A stretch of 64,000 nt of DNA from Streptococcus mitis (GTDB lineage Bacteria; Bacillota; Bacilli; Lactobacillales; Streptococcaceae), in NCBI GenBank assembly GCA_001560895.1, contig CP014326.1:2058001-2122000 (forward strand), written 5' to 3'. The notes beneath the pieces are model-generated. The model was not told the origin of the DNA. It saw nothing but the letters and a program-made list of their open reading frames with translations, and did not search any database. Shown piece after piece: positions 36,669-49,119 of the stretch; the stretch's first letter is position 1, and each line of letters starts with the position of its first letter. A program made the position numbers and the translations under genes.

Positions 36669-37913
36669 TTATTTTTTAAACCATAAATCATTCAAAAATC
36701 CAGAAAAGATTAAGAATGACAGCATGACGACATGGAAGGTCACAACCATGCCAAGCAACTGAATCCAGCGATTCTCAGGTAGAGCAGCTTTCCCTGCTTT
36801 TTTCCGTTCCTTATTGAGCGTTTTTTTCTTGCGAACCCAGGCGTCATTGATGACCAAGCCTAGTCCATGAAAGAGTCCATAGGCGATATAGTACCAAGTC
36901 ACTCCATGCCAAAATCCCATAATCAGCATATTTACAATGTAGGCCACACTTGAAGTTACATTGCGATTCTTAAAGACCTTCTTTCTGGTCAATACCATCA
37001 CCATCCGCATAAAGACAAAGTCACGGAACCAGAAAGAGAGACTCATGTGCCAGCGATTCCAAAACTCCTTCAAATCCCTTGATAAAAAAGGTTTGTTAAA
37101 GTTGATAGGGCTACGGATTCCCATCAAATTTGAAATGGCTAAGGCAAACATAGAGTAACCTGCAAAGTCAAAGAAAAGCTCCAGACCAAAGGTATACATA
37201 ACCGCTAAAGTATAGAGATTAAAGAAGCCACCTGACTGCAAGGCTAAATTCTTCAGAGGAGGTAGTAAGGTCTCTCCTAAAACATGAGCTAGGATAAACT
37301 TATACAAAAAGCCCCACATAATATAGCGAACAGATTCATCCAGCATATCCATCAACTCATCCCGCTCAGGAATGGTCTGATAATTTTCATTAAAACGCTT
37401 AAAGCGATCAATTGGACCACTCGAGAAAGTCGGCATGAAGAAAAGAAAACGTAGGAATTCCCAGAGGGTAAAATCCTTAATCACTCCATCTCTCAGCTCG
37501 ATGATAATCCCAACCGAACGAAAGGTCAGGTAAGAAATTCCCAAGAATCCTAGCAAAGACTGCGTTCCATTGATAGCTGGTTGCACCTTGACAAAGATAA
37601 TCGGAAGTAGGGACAGAAAACTAACTAAGTAGAAGACCCACTTGCCATCCTTGCTTTTTCGATAATGCTTGTAGAAAAGCAGAAGCAATATTTCCCAGCA
37701 AAGGTAAATACCCAAGGCAGCCAATTGATTGGTCTTCCCACCTACCAACATGGTGACGATAAAGAAGAGGCTAACCAGCACTTCATACCAGGCAAAGCGT
37801 TTCTTGAAAAAGAGGCCTATAAAGATGGGCAAGGTTGCAACAATCACATAGACAAAGTACTGAGGATTGCCGTATGGCTCTAAATGAGGAAGCTGTTGAA
37901 AGAACTCCATCAT
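36669..37913 (-). CDS. dltB: DltB, MBOAT-family membrane acyltransferase
   Basis: 414 residues with about ten membrane helices. The MBOAT catalytic region is seen in [20 protein letters not shown] and in [20 protein letters not shown], where the His of FWHG is the conserved catalytic residue. It moves D-alanine from DltC across the membrane. Start ATGATGGA overlaps the dltA stop by 4 bases, indicating coupled translation. Confidence 0.94.
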   Translation of the reverse strand: MMEFFQQLPHLEPYGNPQYFVYVIVATLPIFIGLFFKKRFAWYEVLVSLFFIVTMLVGGKTNQLAALGIYLCWEILLLLFYKHYRKSKDGKWVFYLVSFLSLLPIIFVKVQPAINGTQSLLGFLGISYLTFRSVGIIIELRDGVIKDFTLWEFLRFLFFMPTFSSGPIDRFKRFNENYQTIPERDELMDMLDESVRYIMWGFLYKFILAHVLGETLLPPLKNLALQSGGFFNLYTLAVMYTFGLELFFDFAGYSMFALAISNLMGIRSPINFNKPFLSRDLKEFWNRWHMSLSFWFRDFVFMRMVMVLTRKKVFKNRNVTSSVAYIVNMLIMGFWHGVTWYYIAYGLFHGLGLVINDAWVRKKKTLNKERKKAGKAALPENRWIQLLGMVVTFHVVMLSFLIFSGFLNDLWFKK

Positions 37914-39460
37914 CTATTATTCACCTCGTTAATCAATCCTTTTATGTCAATTTTCCCATTTGGAGTCAGTGGCAAGCTGTCTCGGTAAAGGAATTTAGAC
38001 GGCATCATATAAGACATCATAATATCTGTCAAGTCTTCCTTAATAGACTTGGTAATATCGATATCACGCTCAAACTGCTCACGAACACCATCTTTTAAGA
38101 TGACATAGGCCAGTAGATTTTGTACCTTGTGGTCCTTGTTATAACGTGGTACTGCGACAGCAGACTCGATATAACGAGACTTGTTGAGATTTTGAGAGAC
38201 ATCTTCTAACTCAATGCGGTAACCATTAAACTTAATCTGGAAGTCCATGCGTCCGCCGTAGAGAAGCAAGCCTTCATCTGTCATTGTTCCCACATCACCT
38301 GTGTGATAGGCTGGTAATCCTTCAAATTCAAAGAAGGCTTCCGCTGTTTTTTCAGGATTGTTCATATAGCCTTTTGACACAGCTGGCCCAGAAACAATGA
38401 TTTCTCCCTGTTCACCATTTGGCAGTTTATTGCCTTCCTCGTCAATGATGAAGGTTGGAGAATCAGCCTTGGTATAGCCGATTGGTAGACGTTTGAGAGT
38501 CGCTAGCATCTCGTCTGTCACAGCAACAGCTGATAGGGCTACTGTCGCTTCTGTTGGGCCATAGGCATTGATAATACGGGCATTTGGGAAACGTTCACGT
38601 AGTTTTTGAGCCGTTTTGACCGTCAATTCTTCTCCATCAAAGTAGAAATGCGTGATGCCAGACATTTTCTTGCTGTTGAAGTCTTCAGACAACATGGCCA
38701 TATCCGCAAAAGACGGTGTAGAAGTCCAGATAGCGATTGGCAATGAAAAGATGGTCGCAAAGAGTTGCTTAAAGTCCTGAGTGATGGCTGCAGGAAGAGC
38801 GAAAAGTGTACCTCCAAGTGCCAAGGTTGGCGCCCAATACATGACAGACAGATCAAAAGAATAAGGTGGCTGAGCCAGCATTTGCGGACGACTTGGCGTC
38901 GCAAATTCCTTATCCGTAATCATCCAGTTGGTAAAGCTGAGGAGGTTATCATGGGAAATCTGCACTCCCTTAGGCTTACCAGTTGTACCAGAAGTAAAGA
39001 TGATGTAGTAATTATCATCTCCCTTGACTGGATGCGTGATTTCGTAGTTATTCCCTTGGGCAAAGGCTTCTTGAACCTGAGCTAGATTCATTATCGGTGT
39101 AGAAACCTGCTCTAATGGAAAATCTGAAATGGCAATAATCAAGCTTGGCTCTGCCACTTCTAAAATAGCTGAAACTCGCTCCAAAGCCGAATGGCTGTCA
39201 ATTGGAATGTAGGCATGACCTGACTTAGTCAAGGCTACAAAAGTTGCCAACATTTCATACTCTTGGCCACCAAAAACGACTACAGGAGACTTCTCAGGCA
39301 ATCCTAGTTGGTCGATGGCTGCAGCTAAACTATCCGAATCAGCCTTTAAATCACCATAAGTATGTTCCTGCCCTAAAACATTATAGACAGGATAGCTAGG
39401 CTGGGTCTGAGCAAAATGCTCAATGGTTTCAATCATATCTACTATTGGTTTGTTTGACAC
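37910..39460 (-). CDS. dltA: DltA, D-alanine--DltC ligase
   Basis: 516 residues, an adenylating enzyme. The phosphate-binding loop [15 protein letters not shown] is near residue 150, with downstream motifs [14 protein letters not shown] and [10 protein letters not shown] and the C-terminal catalytic lysine region [11 protein letters not shown]. It activates D-alanine as an adenylate and loads it on DltC. First large gene after dltX. D-alanylation lowers surface charge and protects from cationic peptides. Confidence 0.95.
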   Translation of the reverse strand: MSNKPIVDMIETIEHFAQTQPSYPVYNVLGQEHTYGDLKADSDSLAAAIDQLGLPEKSPVVVFGGQEYEMLATFVALTKSGHAYIPIDSHSALERVSAILEVAEPSLIIAISDFPLEQVSTPIMNLAQVQEAFAQGNNYEITHPVKGDDNYYIIFTSGTTGKPKGVQISHDNLLSFTNWMITDKEFATPSRPQMLAQPPYSFDLSVMYWAPTLALGGTLFALPAAITQDFKQLFATIFSLPIAIWTSTPSFADMAMLSEDFNSKKMSGITHFYFDGEELTVKTAQKLRERFPNARIINAYGPTEATVALSAVAVTDEMLATLKRLPIGYTKADSPTFIIDEEGNKLPNGEQGEIIVSGPAVSKGYMNNPEKTAEAFFEFEGLPAYHTGDVGTMTDEGLLLYGGRMDFQIKFNGYRIELEDVSQNLNKSRYIESAVAVPRYNKDHKVQNLLAYVILKDGVREQFERDIDITKSIKEDLTDIMMSYMMPSKFLYRDSLPLTPNGKIDIKGLINEVNNR

Positions 39461-39480
39461 AATAGGGGTTCTCCTTCAAG

Positions 39481-39612
39481 TTAAAATTCATTATAGATAA
39501 AGCTTCCTTGACCCTGACCAAGATAGCTAAAGAAGTAAAGCAGCCCTAAAAAGATAAGAAAATACAAGGCTGTCCGACCAAGAAAGAGGTACAATTCTTT
39601 TCTCTGTTTCAT
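39481..39612 (-). CDS. dltX: DltX, small membrane protein of the dlt operon
   Basis: 43 residues: MKQRKELYLFLGRTALYFLI, then FLGLLYFFSYLGQGQGSFIY and NEF. One membrane helix follows a basic N-terminus, with the conserved C-terminal tail typical of DltX, which works with DltB and DltD in the final transfer. It lies 20 bases upstream of dltA on the same strand. The ribosome site is weak. Confidence 0.88.
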   Translation of the reverse strand: MKQRKELYLFLGRTALYFLIFLGLLYFFSYLGQGQGSFIYNEF

Positions 39613-39681
39613 CAAGAAAAACCATTCATTTCTGTAATTTTTGTTAAATAAGATAAACTCTTACTATAGTATTTTTCTACC

Positions 39682-39711
39682 ATTGTACCATTTTTTAGGG
39701 TAATTTTTCAA
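39682..39711 (-). promoter_or_regulatory. Promoter of the dlt operon
   Basis: Minus strand -35 TTGAAA (39706-39711), 18-base spacer, -10 TACAAT (39682-39687), about 70 bases before dltX. Confidence 0.5.
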
Positions 39712-39736
39712 TTGTTTACCGTACATTTTCACTGCA

Positions 39737-39753
39737 TTTAAGCTAATTTTAAA
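39737..39753 (+). promoter_or_regulatory. CiaR-box-like direct repeat upstream of the dlt promoter
   Basis: TTTAAG CTAAT TTTAAA, one mismatch from the CiaR pattern of two TTTAAG hexamers five bases apart. It lies about 26 bases upstream of the -35, a position suited to activation. The CiaRH system is reported to control dlt in pneumococci; binding here is inference. Confidence 0.4.
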
Positions 39754-39784
39754 GATTATGCGGTTTTTCTATGAATATTTTAAA

Positions 39785-39811
39785 AGAAAAAAACCTGAGA
39801 TTTTCATCTCA
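39785..39811 (-). terminator. Terminator after glpF
   Basis: On the minus strand GAGATGAAAATCTC is followed by AGG and a run of seven T. Confidence 0.75.
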
Positions 39812-39839
39812 AGCTCTATCAACATAATTGTTTTCTAGA

Positions 39840-40544
39840 TTAGAAAAGTGAGAATACAAGTACGGCCAAGGCTGCACCGATAACAGGTCCTACAACTGGA
39901 ATCCAAGCATAAGACCAGTCTCCATCTCCCTTATTTGGAATTGGCAAAAGGCTGTGCATGATACGAGGTCCAAGATCACGCGCAGGATTCAAGGCATAAC
40001 CTGTTGTCCCACCTAGTGATAGACCGATACCGACAATCAAAGTTCCTACTGCAAAGGTTCCGATACCTGCCTGAAAATCGTAAAGACCCAAAGCAAAGAT
40101 TGTTAATACCAATACAAAAGTTCCTAGGATTTCACTAATCAAGTTTGATACAGTATCCTTGATGGCTGGCCCGGTACTGAAGGTTGCCAGGATATTACCT
40201 GCATTTTCTTCTGCCTCATAATGCGGTTTGAATTGCAACCAAACCAAAATCTGACCCAGCATAGCCCCTGCGAACTGGGCTAAGATATAAGGCAAAACGG
40301 AAGCCCAAGGCAGACCACCTTTTAAAGCCACACCAATTGTCACAGCTGGGTTTAAATGAGCTGGACTAAGTTTTCCAGATACAAATACTGCAACCGCAAC
40401 TGCAATCCCCCAACCCATAGTAATCACAATCCAACCTGAGCTATTGCTCTTGGTTTTAGGAAGAACTACACCTGCTACAACACCATTTCCTAGAAGAATC
40501 AGGATTAAAGTCCCCAAAAATTCTCCAAATAATTCATTCATCAT
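39840..40544 (-). CDS. glpF: GlpF, glycerol facilitator (aquaglyceroporin)
   Basis: 234 residues from the first of two adjacent ATGs at 40544 (ribosome site GGAG 8 bases before). MIP family with six membrane helices and two pore NPA motifs, HLNPAVTIG and ALNPARDLG. The Asp in NPARDLG is the hallmark of glycerol rather than water channels. It is last in the glpK-glpO-glpF operon. Confidence 0.94.
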   Translation of the reverse strand: MMNELFGEFLGTLILILLGNGVVAGVVLPKTKSNSSGWIVITMGWGIAVAVAVFVSGKLSPAHLNPAVTIGVALKGGLPWASVLPYILAQFAGAMLGQILVWLQFKPHYEAEENAGNILATFSTGPAIKDTVSNLISEILGTFVLVLTIFALGLYDFQAGIGTFAVGTLIVGIGLSLGGTTGYALNPARDLGPRIMHSLLPIPNKGDGDWSYAWIPVVGPVIGAALAVLVFSLF

Positions 40545-40613
40545 CTTTATGTCTCCATTAAAAAGAAGGGGCGGGCGACAAGGATTGTTGCCCGCCACCT
40601 CTTTTATTTTTTC

Positions 40614-42440
40614 TTAATTTTTTAATTCTGCTAAATCATTGTTAGCAAGAGCTGCTTCGACATCCGCACGGTAGCCTGCTTTTTCATCTTCTGACCAGTC
40701 ATAGAATCGTCCCATTTCATCCAAAACTGGCTCAACGATACTATCCAAACTATCACGCATAAAGAGCATGTGGTTGGTACGACGAAGGAAGAAGTCAACT
40801 GGGCTGATAGCCAACTCATTGCGCATTGCATAGTGAAGGGACAAGGTGTCCGCCAAGCTGAGTCCTGGCGCTTGTTCCAAGCTGTGAGCAAGTGCAAAGA
40901 CCTTCGGTGCATTTGAACCGTAAAGATTTGCCAGATAGTGAGCTTCCTTGCTATCCAATCCACGTGAAACTCCAAGTTGCGCAAAGGCTTCGATTTCTGA
41001 ATCCACATTTGCTGGGTTCAATTCTCCACCTGAAACAGGATAAGTCTTAGAATTGATCAGTTTAAAGCTGCGATCAAATTCTGCTTTAAGGATATCAACC
41101 ACACGCTCCATAGCTCCTTCAGCCATCTTACGGTAGTCTGTGATTTTACCACCAGCAAGGGTCAAAAGGCCATTGTCATCACGATCCAAGCTCGAACCAC
41201 GTGAAACTGCAGATGGATCCAAATGTTTCTCAGAGGTACTGCTTTCAAGCTTGCTGACAGCAGACTCAACATCTTCACGCGTTTTTTCTTTCGATAGATA
41301 AGCTTCGACAGTCGCAATCAAGTTGTTAAAGCTTTCGTCACTAATAGTTCCGTTATTTCCTCCATTGTAGTCAGAAGCGCTATTGCCTGCAATCAATGGA
41401 CGAAGACCTGCCCAGCTACTTTCAATGTCAGCAACAGTAATATTTGCTTCTGGGAAGCGGTTGTTGACAATGCCAAGTAGATAATCTACATCTTCCTGAG
41501 TCACTTTTGGATGTTCCAAATCACCTGTGTAGTCTGTATCCGTTGTACCAAAGTAAGTCTTGTTTTCACGTGGGAGAACAAAGACCATACGACCGTCACC
41601 CAAACCTGTATCAAAGTAAACCGGCTGTGAAACCTTGATCTTGCTTGAATCCACTACCAAGTGAACTCCCTTAGTTGGACGCATTTGTGAAAATTGTGTT
41701 CCCTTATTAGACAAATTGCGCACCTTGTCGCTCCAAGGACCTGTTGTGTTGATCACCAGACGGGCCTTGATTTCAAATACTTGGTCTGTCAACAAATCAC
41801 GAGCTACAACACCTGTAATCTTGCCACTTTCGTCAAAGAGGAAGCCTTCTGCCTTCACGTGGTTGGCAATGAGGGCACCGTCTTGGTTGGCACGTTTGAT
41901 ATTTTCAATCACGAGACGCGCATCGTTGTTACGGAAGTCAAGGTAAACCCCACCTCCTACCAAGCCTTCTTTCTTCAAGTTTGGCTGGCGTTCCAAGACT
42001 TCTTCCTTGCTCAAAACCTTGTTTGCAGCTGGTGTGTTGTTAACTCCGGCCAAAAGATCGTACAAGTCCATAGCTACTTTAAGACGGAAGAGGCTAAAGG
42101 TCGCTCCATCTTCATCGTAAACTGGCAAGAGCATTGGGTCTGGTTTTGGAATATGTGGTGCGATTTGTTGAACTACTGCACGTTCAGAAACCGTATCTGA
42201 CACCACTTCCACGTCGAATTGTTTGAGGTAACGAAGACCTCCGTGAACCAATTTTGTTGAACGGCTAGATGTTCCTTCTGCGAAGTCCTGCATTTCAATC
42301 AAACCAGTCTCAAGACCGCTAGCTGCCGCTTGCAAGGCTACACCAGCCCCTGTGATCCCCCCACCGATAATCAAGAGGTCCAGGGTACGTTCCTGCATTT
42401 TTTTAATTGATAATTCACGTGTTTTCTTTGAAAATTCCAT
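40614..42440 (-). CDS. glpO: GlpO, alpha-glycerophosphate oxidase
   Basis: 608 residues. The FAD-binding dinucleotide fold DLLIIGGGITGAGVALQAA lies at residues 22-40, and the second signature STKLVHGGLRYLKQFD follows. It has the extra middle segment (about residues 355-405, NSASDYNGGNNGTISDE) that distinguishes streptococcal GlpO oxidases from GlpD dehydrogenases. It oxidises glycerol-3-phosphate with oxygen, giving dihydroxyacetone phosphate and hydrogen peroxide. Confidence 0.94.
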   Translation of the reverse strand: MEFSKKTRELSIKKMQERTLDLLIIGGGITGAGVALQAAASGLETGLIEMQDFAEGTSSRSTKLVHGGLRYLKQFDVEVVSDTVSERAVVQQIAPHIPKPDPMLLPVYDEDGATFSLFRLKVAMDLYDLLAGVNNTPAANKVLSKEEVLERQPNLKKEGLVGGGVYLDFRNNDARLVIENIKRANQDGALIANHVKAEGFLFDESGKITGVVARDLLTDQVFEIKARLVINTTGPWSDKVRNLSNKGTQFSQMRPTKGVHLVVDSSKIKVSQPVYFDTGLGDGRMVFVLPRENKTYFGTTDTDYTGDLEHPKVTQEDVDYLLGIVNNRFPEANITVADIESSWAGLRPLIAGNSASDYNGGNNGTISDESFNNLIATVEAYLSKEKTREDVESAVSKLESSTSEKHLDPSAVSRGSSLDRDDNGLLTLAGGKITDYRKMAEGAMERVVDILKAEFDRSFKLINSKTYPVSGGELNPANVDSEIEAFAQLGVSRGLDSKEAHYLANLYGSNAPKVFALAHSLEQAPGLSLADTLSLHYAMRNELAISPVDFFLRRTNHMLFMRDSLDSIVEPVLDEMGRFYDWSEDEKAGYRADVEAALANNDLAELKN

Positions 42441-42481
42441 ATTTACACACTTTCTAACTGAGTCGCTTTATTCTTTCAGTA

Positions 42482-44002
<1,521 letters not shown>

Positions 44003-44041
44003 TCATAAAGATCTCGAGGATGTTTCCTCTTTACACTTACT

Positions 44042-44063
44042 AGTATACAAAATAAAGCGCTTT
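44042..44063 (-). promoter_or_regulatory. glpK promoter -10 with cre-like palindrome
   Basis: Minus strand -10 TATACT (44042-44047). Just upstream of it is the palindrome AAAGCGCTTT (44054-44063), the core of many cre sites though with three mismatches to the full consensus. No good -35 is present, which fits dependence on the regulator encoded next door. Confidence 0.5.
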
Positions 44064-44148
44064 CTTGTTTATCAACTTTTTTTAATTTTTAAAAAAATGT
44101 GAGGAGATTGTGTAAATTTCACAAAAAGACCTGGAAGCACCAAGCCTT

Positions 44149-45576
44149 TTAGCTAAATAATAACTGACGAATCGCTGCCAAATCCTCCATATCCAAGTCG
44201 TTTTTTAAATAATAAACTTGTGTCTGTTCCTTCTTATGAATCGGGTTATTGGTAACCAGCAAATCATAATGCCGAGTTCGGTCATAAGCTTCAATGGTAA
44301 TGAAACGATTGTATTCCAAATACCGTTTCAAAATGGCCGCCATCCTTGAAAAAACAAGAAAACCAGATGTCAAATCCAGACCAATCCGCATATGCTGGCC
44401 ACCATTTTCAGCCATATATTCGATTAACTGCAGCCATTCCCAGAGAATTTTCTTATCCAAATCCGTCCCCTGCTGAAAGGCAGGTAAGGCATGAAAAATC
44501 TCCGCCGCCGTCTCCTTAAAATCATGTTCCATCAACAAATAAGGATGACGATTCTCTGTCTGGTATCTGTACTGATCTTGTAAAATATAGCCCTTGTATA
44601 GATAAACTTGACCACAAAGCTGACTGAGTTCATAGGTGACATGGTCCTCTGTATAATCACCCAGCAACTCCTCTTTCTTCATTTCTTGAATCAATTGCGT
44701 CAGCAAATCTGCCAACTGCCCTCCAAAACCAAGAATATACTCCATAGTATGGAGGGGAAGAATGCGATGAGATAGGAGGAAAGAGAAAAATATCATCATC
44801 TCACCATCCTCAGTTCCTAGAGGAAGGTGTTGCCCAGCAAAAAAGGACGGAGCCTTTCTGAGCAAACGAAGGTAGAAAATATTGTCAAAATACCCTCGCA
44901 TTTTCTCTTCTATCACTTGAAACTGACAGGCATTGACCCGAAGACGTTGTTGACTGATGTGAGACCAAAGAACCAAGTCCAGTTTCTGGCCCGAAGACAA
45001 ACTTGCACCGCAGATTTCTTCTAAAGTGGCAATCTCCTGTTTTCTCTCTGGCTTCTGCATGTGTCCTTCCCATTCCTGACTCGACCAGACCTTGCGGAAA
45101 AGACAGAAATAGAAATAGCGAATCTGATGCTCTGGACCTCGCCACCGTCCATTTTGGATGGATAAATCAAATTCTGACAAAATCTGATTTAAACCAGCCA
45201 AGTGGCGACCAAGCGTAGCCTCACTAATCATCAATTCTTGAGCCAGCTGATGGGCTAGAAACTGTTGGTGGTAGAGGAGATAAACAAGAATCTGATATTT
45301 AACAGCATTCTCCAAAAACAGTCTCCTAATATCTCTCCCCTTGGTAGCTGCACCGATTGAAAGACGCAGATTTTCATCTTCTAAGGAGATGTTCAGCTCC
45401 AAACCACTGTCCAAAGCCTTGTCATTGAGCAGGGTGACATATTTGGTTAGGGTTGCTTTTGAAAATCCTGTTTCCTCCATTACAGCCTTGACGGTCGTCT
45501 GAGACTCTTGTAATAGAAAGGAAAGGATTGAAAATTGGCCAGATTCAGCCTTTTCCATCAAGTCTCCTAAATACAT
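44149..45576 (-). CDS. Mga/PRD-type transcriptional regulator next to glpK
   Basis: 475 residues. Two N-terminal helix-turn-helix regions are seen: [20 protein letters not shown] (about 30-50) and [20 protein letters not shown] (about 110-130). These are the layout of Mga and AtxA-type regulators, and a long PRD-like and EIIB-like C-terminal region follows. It lies immediately upstream of glpK on the same strand and probably activates the glycerol operon. An alternative start at 45558 has AGGAGA close by, while the 45576 start has AAAGGGG, so either could be used. Confidence 0.75.
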   Translation of the reverse strand: MYLGDLMEKAESGQFSILSFLLQESQTTVKAVMEETGFSKATLTKYVTLLNDKALDSGLELNISLEDENLRLSIGAATKGRDIRRLFLENAVKYQILVYLLYHQQFLAHQLAQELMISEATLGRHLAGLNQILSEFDLSIQNGRWRGPEHQIRYFYFCLFRKVWSSQEWEGHMQKPERKQEIATLEEICGASLSSGQKLDLVLWSHISQQRLRVNACQFQVIEEKMRGYFDNIFYLRLLRKAPSFFAGQHLPLGTEDGEMMIFFSFLLSHRILPLHTMEYILGFGGQLADLLTQLIQEMKKEELLGDYTEDHVTYELSQLCGQVYLYKGYILQDQYRYQTENRHPYLLMEHDFKETAAEIFHALPAFQQGTDLDKKILWEWLQLIEYMAENGGQHMRIGLDLTSGFLVFSRMAAILKRYLEYNRFITIEAYDRTRHYDLLVTNNPIHKKEQTQVYYLKNDLDMEDLAAIRQLLFS

Positions 45577-45727
45577 TTGTTACCCCTTTCATTTTCTATC
45601 TTAAGCATAGCATAAATCTTACAAATGCTGAAATAATCTGTTTCTCTTTTTATTTTCATGCAGATTTCCTAGTCCATTATCCTGAAAATCAGCAAACACA
45701 CGGCTCCCCCTTTGGGCATTTTTATGC

Positions 45728-45733
45728 TAAAAT
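45728..45733 (+). promoter_or_regulatory. Extended -10 of hslO, predicting a leaderless mRNA
   Basis: TGCTAAAAT places a -10 hexamer at 45728-45733, only 7 bases before the hslO ATG at 45741. No ribosome site is present in the gap. Confidence 0.45.
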
Positions 45734-45740
45734 AGTAGTT

Positions 45741-46613
45741 ATGGATAAAATTATTAAAACTATATCAGAAAGTGGCGCCTTTCGTGCTTTTGTCCTTGAT
45801 AGTACGGAAACCGTCCGCACTGCTCAAGAAAAACACCAAACCCAAGCTAGCTCAACTGTAGCGCTTGGTCGAACTCTTATCGCCAGCCAGATTCTCGCAG
45901 CCAATGAAAAAGGAAATACTAAACTAACAGTTAAGGTGCTGGGATCTAGCTCCCTAGGTGCCATCATCACCGTCGCTGATACCAAGGGGAATGTCAAAGG
46001 ATACGCTCAAAATCCTGGTGTCGACATCAAAAAGACTGCAACTGGTGAAGTCCTCGTCGGACCTTTTGTTGGAAATGGTCAATTCCTCGTTATCACAGAC
46101 TACGGTACTGGAAATCCTTACAACTCTATGACTCCCCTCATCTCTGGAGAAATCGGTGAAGACCTTGCCTTTTACCTGACTGAAAGTCAACAGACCCCTT
46201 CAGCAGTCGGTCTCAATGTCCTTTTAGACGAGGAAGACAAGGTCAAGGTTGCAGGTGGTTTCCTAGTCCAAGTCTTGCCAGGAGCCAAGGAAGAGGAGAT
46301 TGCTCGCTTTGAAAAACGCATCCAAGCAATGCCAGCTATCTCTACTCTTCTGGAAAGCGACGACCATATTGAAGCCCTCCTCAAGGCTATCTACGGGGAC
46401 GAGGCTTACAAGCGTCTTTCTGAAGAAGAAATCCGTTTCCAATGTGACTGTAGCCATGAACGTTTTATGAATGCTCTTGCCAGCCTTCCAAGCTCAGACT
46501 TACAGGAAATGAAAGAGGAAGACCACGGAGCAGAAATCACTTGTCAATTCTGCCAAACAACTTACAACTTTGATGAAAACGACCTGGAGGAACTCATTCG
46601 TGACAAATCTTAA
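45741..46613 (+). CDS. hslO: HslO (Hsp33), redox-regulated holdase chaperone
   Basis: 290 residues from the ATG at 45741; longer in-frame starts fall outside the family. The C-terminal zinc-binding cysteines are CDC (in [10 protein letters not shown]) and CQFC (in [10 protein letters not shown]), matching the CxC and CxxC motif that senses oxidation. The N-terminal domain has [15 protein letters not shown]. When oxidised and unfolded it binds denatured proteins. The gene overlaps dusB by 14 bases. No ribosome site is seen. Confidence 0.94.
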   Translation: MDKIIKTISESGAFRAFVLDSTETVRTAQEKHQTQASSTVALGRTLIASQILAANEKGNTKLTVKVLGSSSLGAIITVADTKGNVKGYAQNPGVDIKKTATGEVLVGPFVGNGQFLVITDYGTGNPYNSMTPLISGEIGEDLAFYLTESQQTPSAVGLNVLLDEEDKVKVAGGFLVQVLPGAKEEEIARFEKRIQAMPAISTLLESDDHIEALLKAIYGDEAYKRLSEEEIRFQCDCSHERFMNALASLPSSDLQEMKEEDHGAEITCQFCQTTYNFDENDLEELIRDKS

Positions 46614-47580
46614 TACACCTTTTATGATTGGCAATGTTGAGATTCCCAATCGTACCGTTTTAGCACCTATGGCTGGTGTGACCAACTCAGCCTTTCGTAC
46701 CATCGCAAAAGAGCTCGGAGCTGGACTCGTTGTAATGGAAATGGTCTCTGACAAGGGAATCCAATACAACAACGAAAAAACCCTGCATATGCTTCATATC
46801 GATGAAGGCGAAAACCCTGTCTCTATCCAACTTTTTGGTAGTGATGAAGACAGCCTAGCACGCGCAGCAGAATTCATCCAAGAAAACACCAAAACTGATA
46901 TCGTCGATATCAACATGGGCTGCCCAGTTAACAAAATCGTGAAGAACGAAGCTGGAGCTATGTGGCTCAAGGACCCCGATAAGATTTACTCTATCATCAA
47001 CAAGGTCCAGTCTGTCCTTGATATCCCACTTACTGTCAAAATGCGTACCGGCTGGGCTGATCCATCTCTGGCAGTTGAAAATGCCCTCGCTGCTGAAGCA
47101 GCAGGTGTTTCTGCCCTTGCTATGCATGGCCGTACCCGTGAACAAATGTATACAGGTCACGCAGACCTCGAGACCCTTCACAAGGTCGCTCAAGCTTTGA
47201 CCAAGATTCCATTCATCGCCAACGGTGACATCCGTACGGTCCAAGAAGCCAAACAACGTATCGAAGAAGTCGGTGCTGACGCAGTCATGATTGGCCGCGC
47301 TGCCATGGGAAATCCCTACCTCTTTAACCAAATCAACCATTACTTTGAAACAGGAGAAATCCTCCCTGATTTGACCTTTGAAGATAAGATGAAAATCGCT
47401 TATGAACACTTGAAACGCTTGATTAACCTCAAAGGGGAAAATGTCGCAGTTCGTGAATTCCGTGGCCTCGCTCCTCACTACCTCCGTGGAACATCTGGCG
47501 CTGCCAAACTTCGTGGAGCTATTTCACAAGCTAGCACCCTAGCAGAGATTGAAGCCCTCTTGCAATTGGATAAGGCATAA
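46600..47580 (+). CDS. dusB: DusB-type tRNA-dihydrouridine synthase
   Basis: 326 residues from a GTG at 46600, preceded by GGAGG at 9 bases inside the end of hslO. An upstream in-frame ATG at 46570 would add residues with no ribosome site. FMN-binding TIM-barrel motifs are [30 protein letters not shown] with the catalytic Cys, and [14 protein letters not shown]. It reduces uridines in tRNA D-loops. Overlap with hslO implies coupled translation. Confidence 0.93.
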   Translation: MTNLNTPFMIGNVEIPNRTVLAPMAGVTNSAFRTIAKELGAGLVVMEMVSDKGIQYNNEKTLHMLHIDEGENPVSIQLFGSDEDSLARAAEFIQENTKTDIVDINMGCPVNKIVKNEAGAMWLKDPDKIYSIINKVQSVLDIPLTVKMRTGWADPSLAVENALAAEAAGVSALAMHGRTREQMYTGHADLETLHKVAQALTKIPFIANGDIRTVQEAKQRIEEVGADAVMIGRAAMGNPYLFNQINHYFETGEILPDLTFEDKMKIAYEHLKRLINLKGENVAVREFRGLAPHYLRGTSGAAKLRGAISQASTLAEIEALLQLDKA

Positions 47581-47581
47581 A

Positions 47582-48127
47582 ATGGTTCATACGGCTCTAC
47601 TGATTATCGATATGCAAAAAGCATTTGATAACCCTATCTGGGGAGAACGGAACAACCCTCAAGCTGAACACCAGGCATTGAGGGTACTGGCATACTTCCG
47701 TAAACACGCTCTTCCAGTCTTACATGTTCAACACATATCTGACAATCCCCAGTCGCAATTTCATAACAAACAAAATCAGGAGTTTAAAAGTGGATTTGAA
47801 CCAGTTGCTTCAGAACCTGTCTTTCAAAAAACGGTTAATAGCGCCTTTATTGGAACAAATCTTGAAACCTATTTACGAAAAAATCAGATTTGTCATTTAG
47901 TCCTTGCTGGTCTGACTCTGCCTCATTGTGTATCTACTACGACACGAATGGCAGCAAATCTTGGTTTTGAAGTCACTTTACTAGCAGATGCTACTGCCAG
48001 TTTTACCCTAGCTAACAAAAACGGTCAAGTCATCTCTCCTGAGACTATCCATGAAATTAATCTCCTTTCTCTACAGGATGAATTTGCTCAAATTCTTACT
48101 ACAGAAGAATTTTTAACCCAAGTATAA
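47582..48127 (+). CDS. Isochorismatase-family cysteine hydrolase
   Basis: 181 residues. The catalytic triad of this family is visible as Asp in LLIIDMQKAF, Lys in VFQKTVNSAF and Cys in LTLPHCVSTTTR. It starts 1 base after the dusB stop, so it belongs to the hslO-dusB unit. Family members hydrolyse nicotinamide, N-carbamoyl compounds or other amides; the substrate cannot be told from sequence. The true nicotinamidase metal-binding DxHxxxH motif is not seen. Confidence 0.82.
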   Translation: MVHTALLIIDMQKAFDNPIWGERNNPQAEHQALRVLAYFRKHALPVLHVQHISDNPQSQFHNKQNQEFKSGFEPVASEPVFQKTVNSAFIGTNLETYLRKNQICHLVLAGLTLPHCVSTTTRMAANLGFEVTLLADATASFTLANKNGQVISPETIHEINLLSLQDEFAQILTTEEFLTQV

Positions 48128-48136
48128 GTATAAAAT

Positions 48137-48170
48137 AATCCGTCGACTCTTATTGAGCTGACGGATTTTC
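48137..48170 (+). terminator. Terminator after the hslO-dusB unit
   Basis: AATCCGTC (48137-48144) pairs with GACGGATT (48160-48167), followed by TTTC. The A-rich left flank lets it serve the converging lipoprotein gene as well. Confidence 0.7.
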
Positions 48171-48202
48171 TTTGGTTGTAAAAATTCAAATACTGAGAAC
48201 TA

Positions 48203-48895
48203 TTATTGATTCAAAGCAACACTGGAAACCTTGCCATCCGCTCCTGTTGTAATTTGGATGACTTTTCCTACACCGATTTTGGCATTATACTTACCATCAT
48301 CGAGAGTATAAGAATAGCCTTTGATAGAGTAGTTTTCTTTCTTTCCATCAGCAGATTCTACTGTAAATTGACCACCTGATGAAACTGTGATGGTTTCGCC
48401 ATTGGCTCCCTTCCAGTTGCCCGCTGCAGCTGAGAAATCACCATCTGCCATAGTTAAAACACCCTTATAGCGTTTATTTTGCTCTGCTTGTTTGTCTTGA
48501 AGTTTGCGGTCAGTTGTAGGATCATAGCTTGATTGGTTAGACTGGGCTTGAGGAGCCTGTTGAGTTGAAGGAGCCTGAGCAGGAGTTTGTTGACTAGCCG
48601 CCTGTTGATTAAACACTTCTTGACCTTGTCTTTGTTCAGGTGCCGCTTGCGATGGCGTTGCAGTTGCTGAAGACTGGTCGGTAGATGTCTTGGACTTTTC
48701 AGATGAAGCTGAACTTGAGGACTTCTGAGTCTTGCTTTCTTTGCTAGAAGAAGCTACTTTAGAATTTGATGACTGGCTTGTCTTAGCAGAACTGCTTGCT
48801 TGAGTTGTTTCCTTTTTATTTCCACAAGCTCCTAATAGCAAGGTAGAAGCTAATACAGTTGCTGTCATCAATTTGATATAGGTTTTCTTTTTCAT
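48203..48895 (-). CDS. Ser/Gln-rich lipoprotein with a small C-terminal domain
   Basis: 230 residues. The signal peptide ends in lipobox LLLGAC. A long Ser/Lys- and then Gln/Ala/Pro-rich linker (residues 30-140) leads to a compact domain of about 85 residues beginning YKGVLTMADGDFSAAAGNWK and containing GETITVSSGGQFTVES. It is probably of the DUF6287 type found in streptococcal lipoproteins (from memory). The function is unknown. The extended linker suggests the domain reaches through the cell wall. Confidence 0.75.
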   Translation of the reverse strand: MKKKTYIKLMTATVLASTLLLGACGNKKETTQASSSAKTSQSSNSKVASSSKESKTQKSSSSASSEKSKTSTDQSSATATPSQAAPEQRQGQEVFNQQAASQQTPAQAPSTQQAPQAQSNQSSYDPTTDRKLQDKQAEQNKRYKGVLTMADGDFSAAAGNWKGANGETITVSSGGQFTVESADGKKENYSIKGYSYTLDDGKYNAKIGVGKVIQITTGADGKVSSVALNQ

Positions 48896-49119
48896 TTTTC
48901 TACTCCTTTGTAATGTTTTTGAAACATTAAGAAATCTTTTTGTAATGTAATTGTAACATTTGAATTTAAATATGTCAACGATTTATCTAAACTATTTTAA
49001 AAACCTTAAATACTTTAAATACCTTTACTCCTCCTACTTTTCTATTCGTAGTCTAATAGCAAAAACAGAAAAAAATTCCTATTTTGAGTAATATTTTTAA
49101 ATCACTCTTGTGTAATCGC

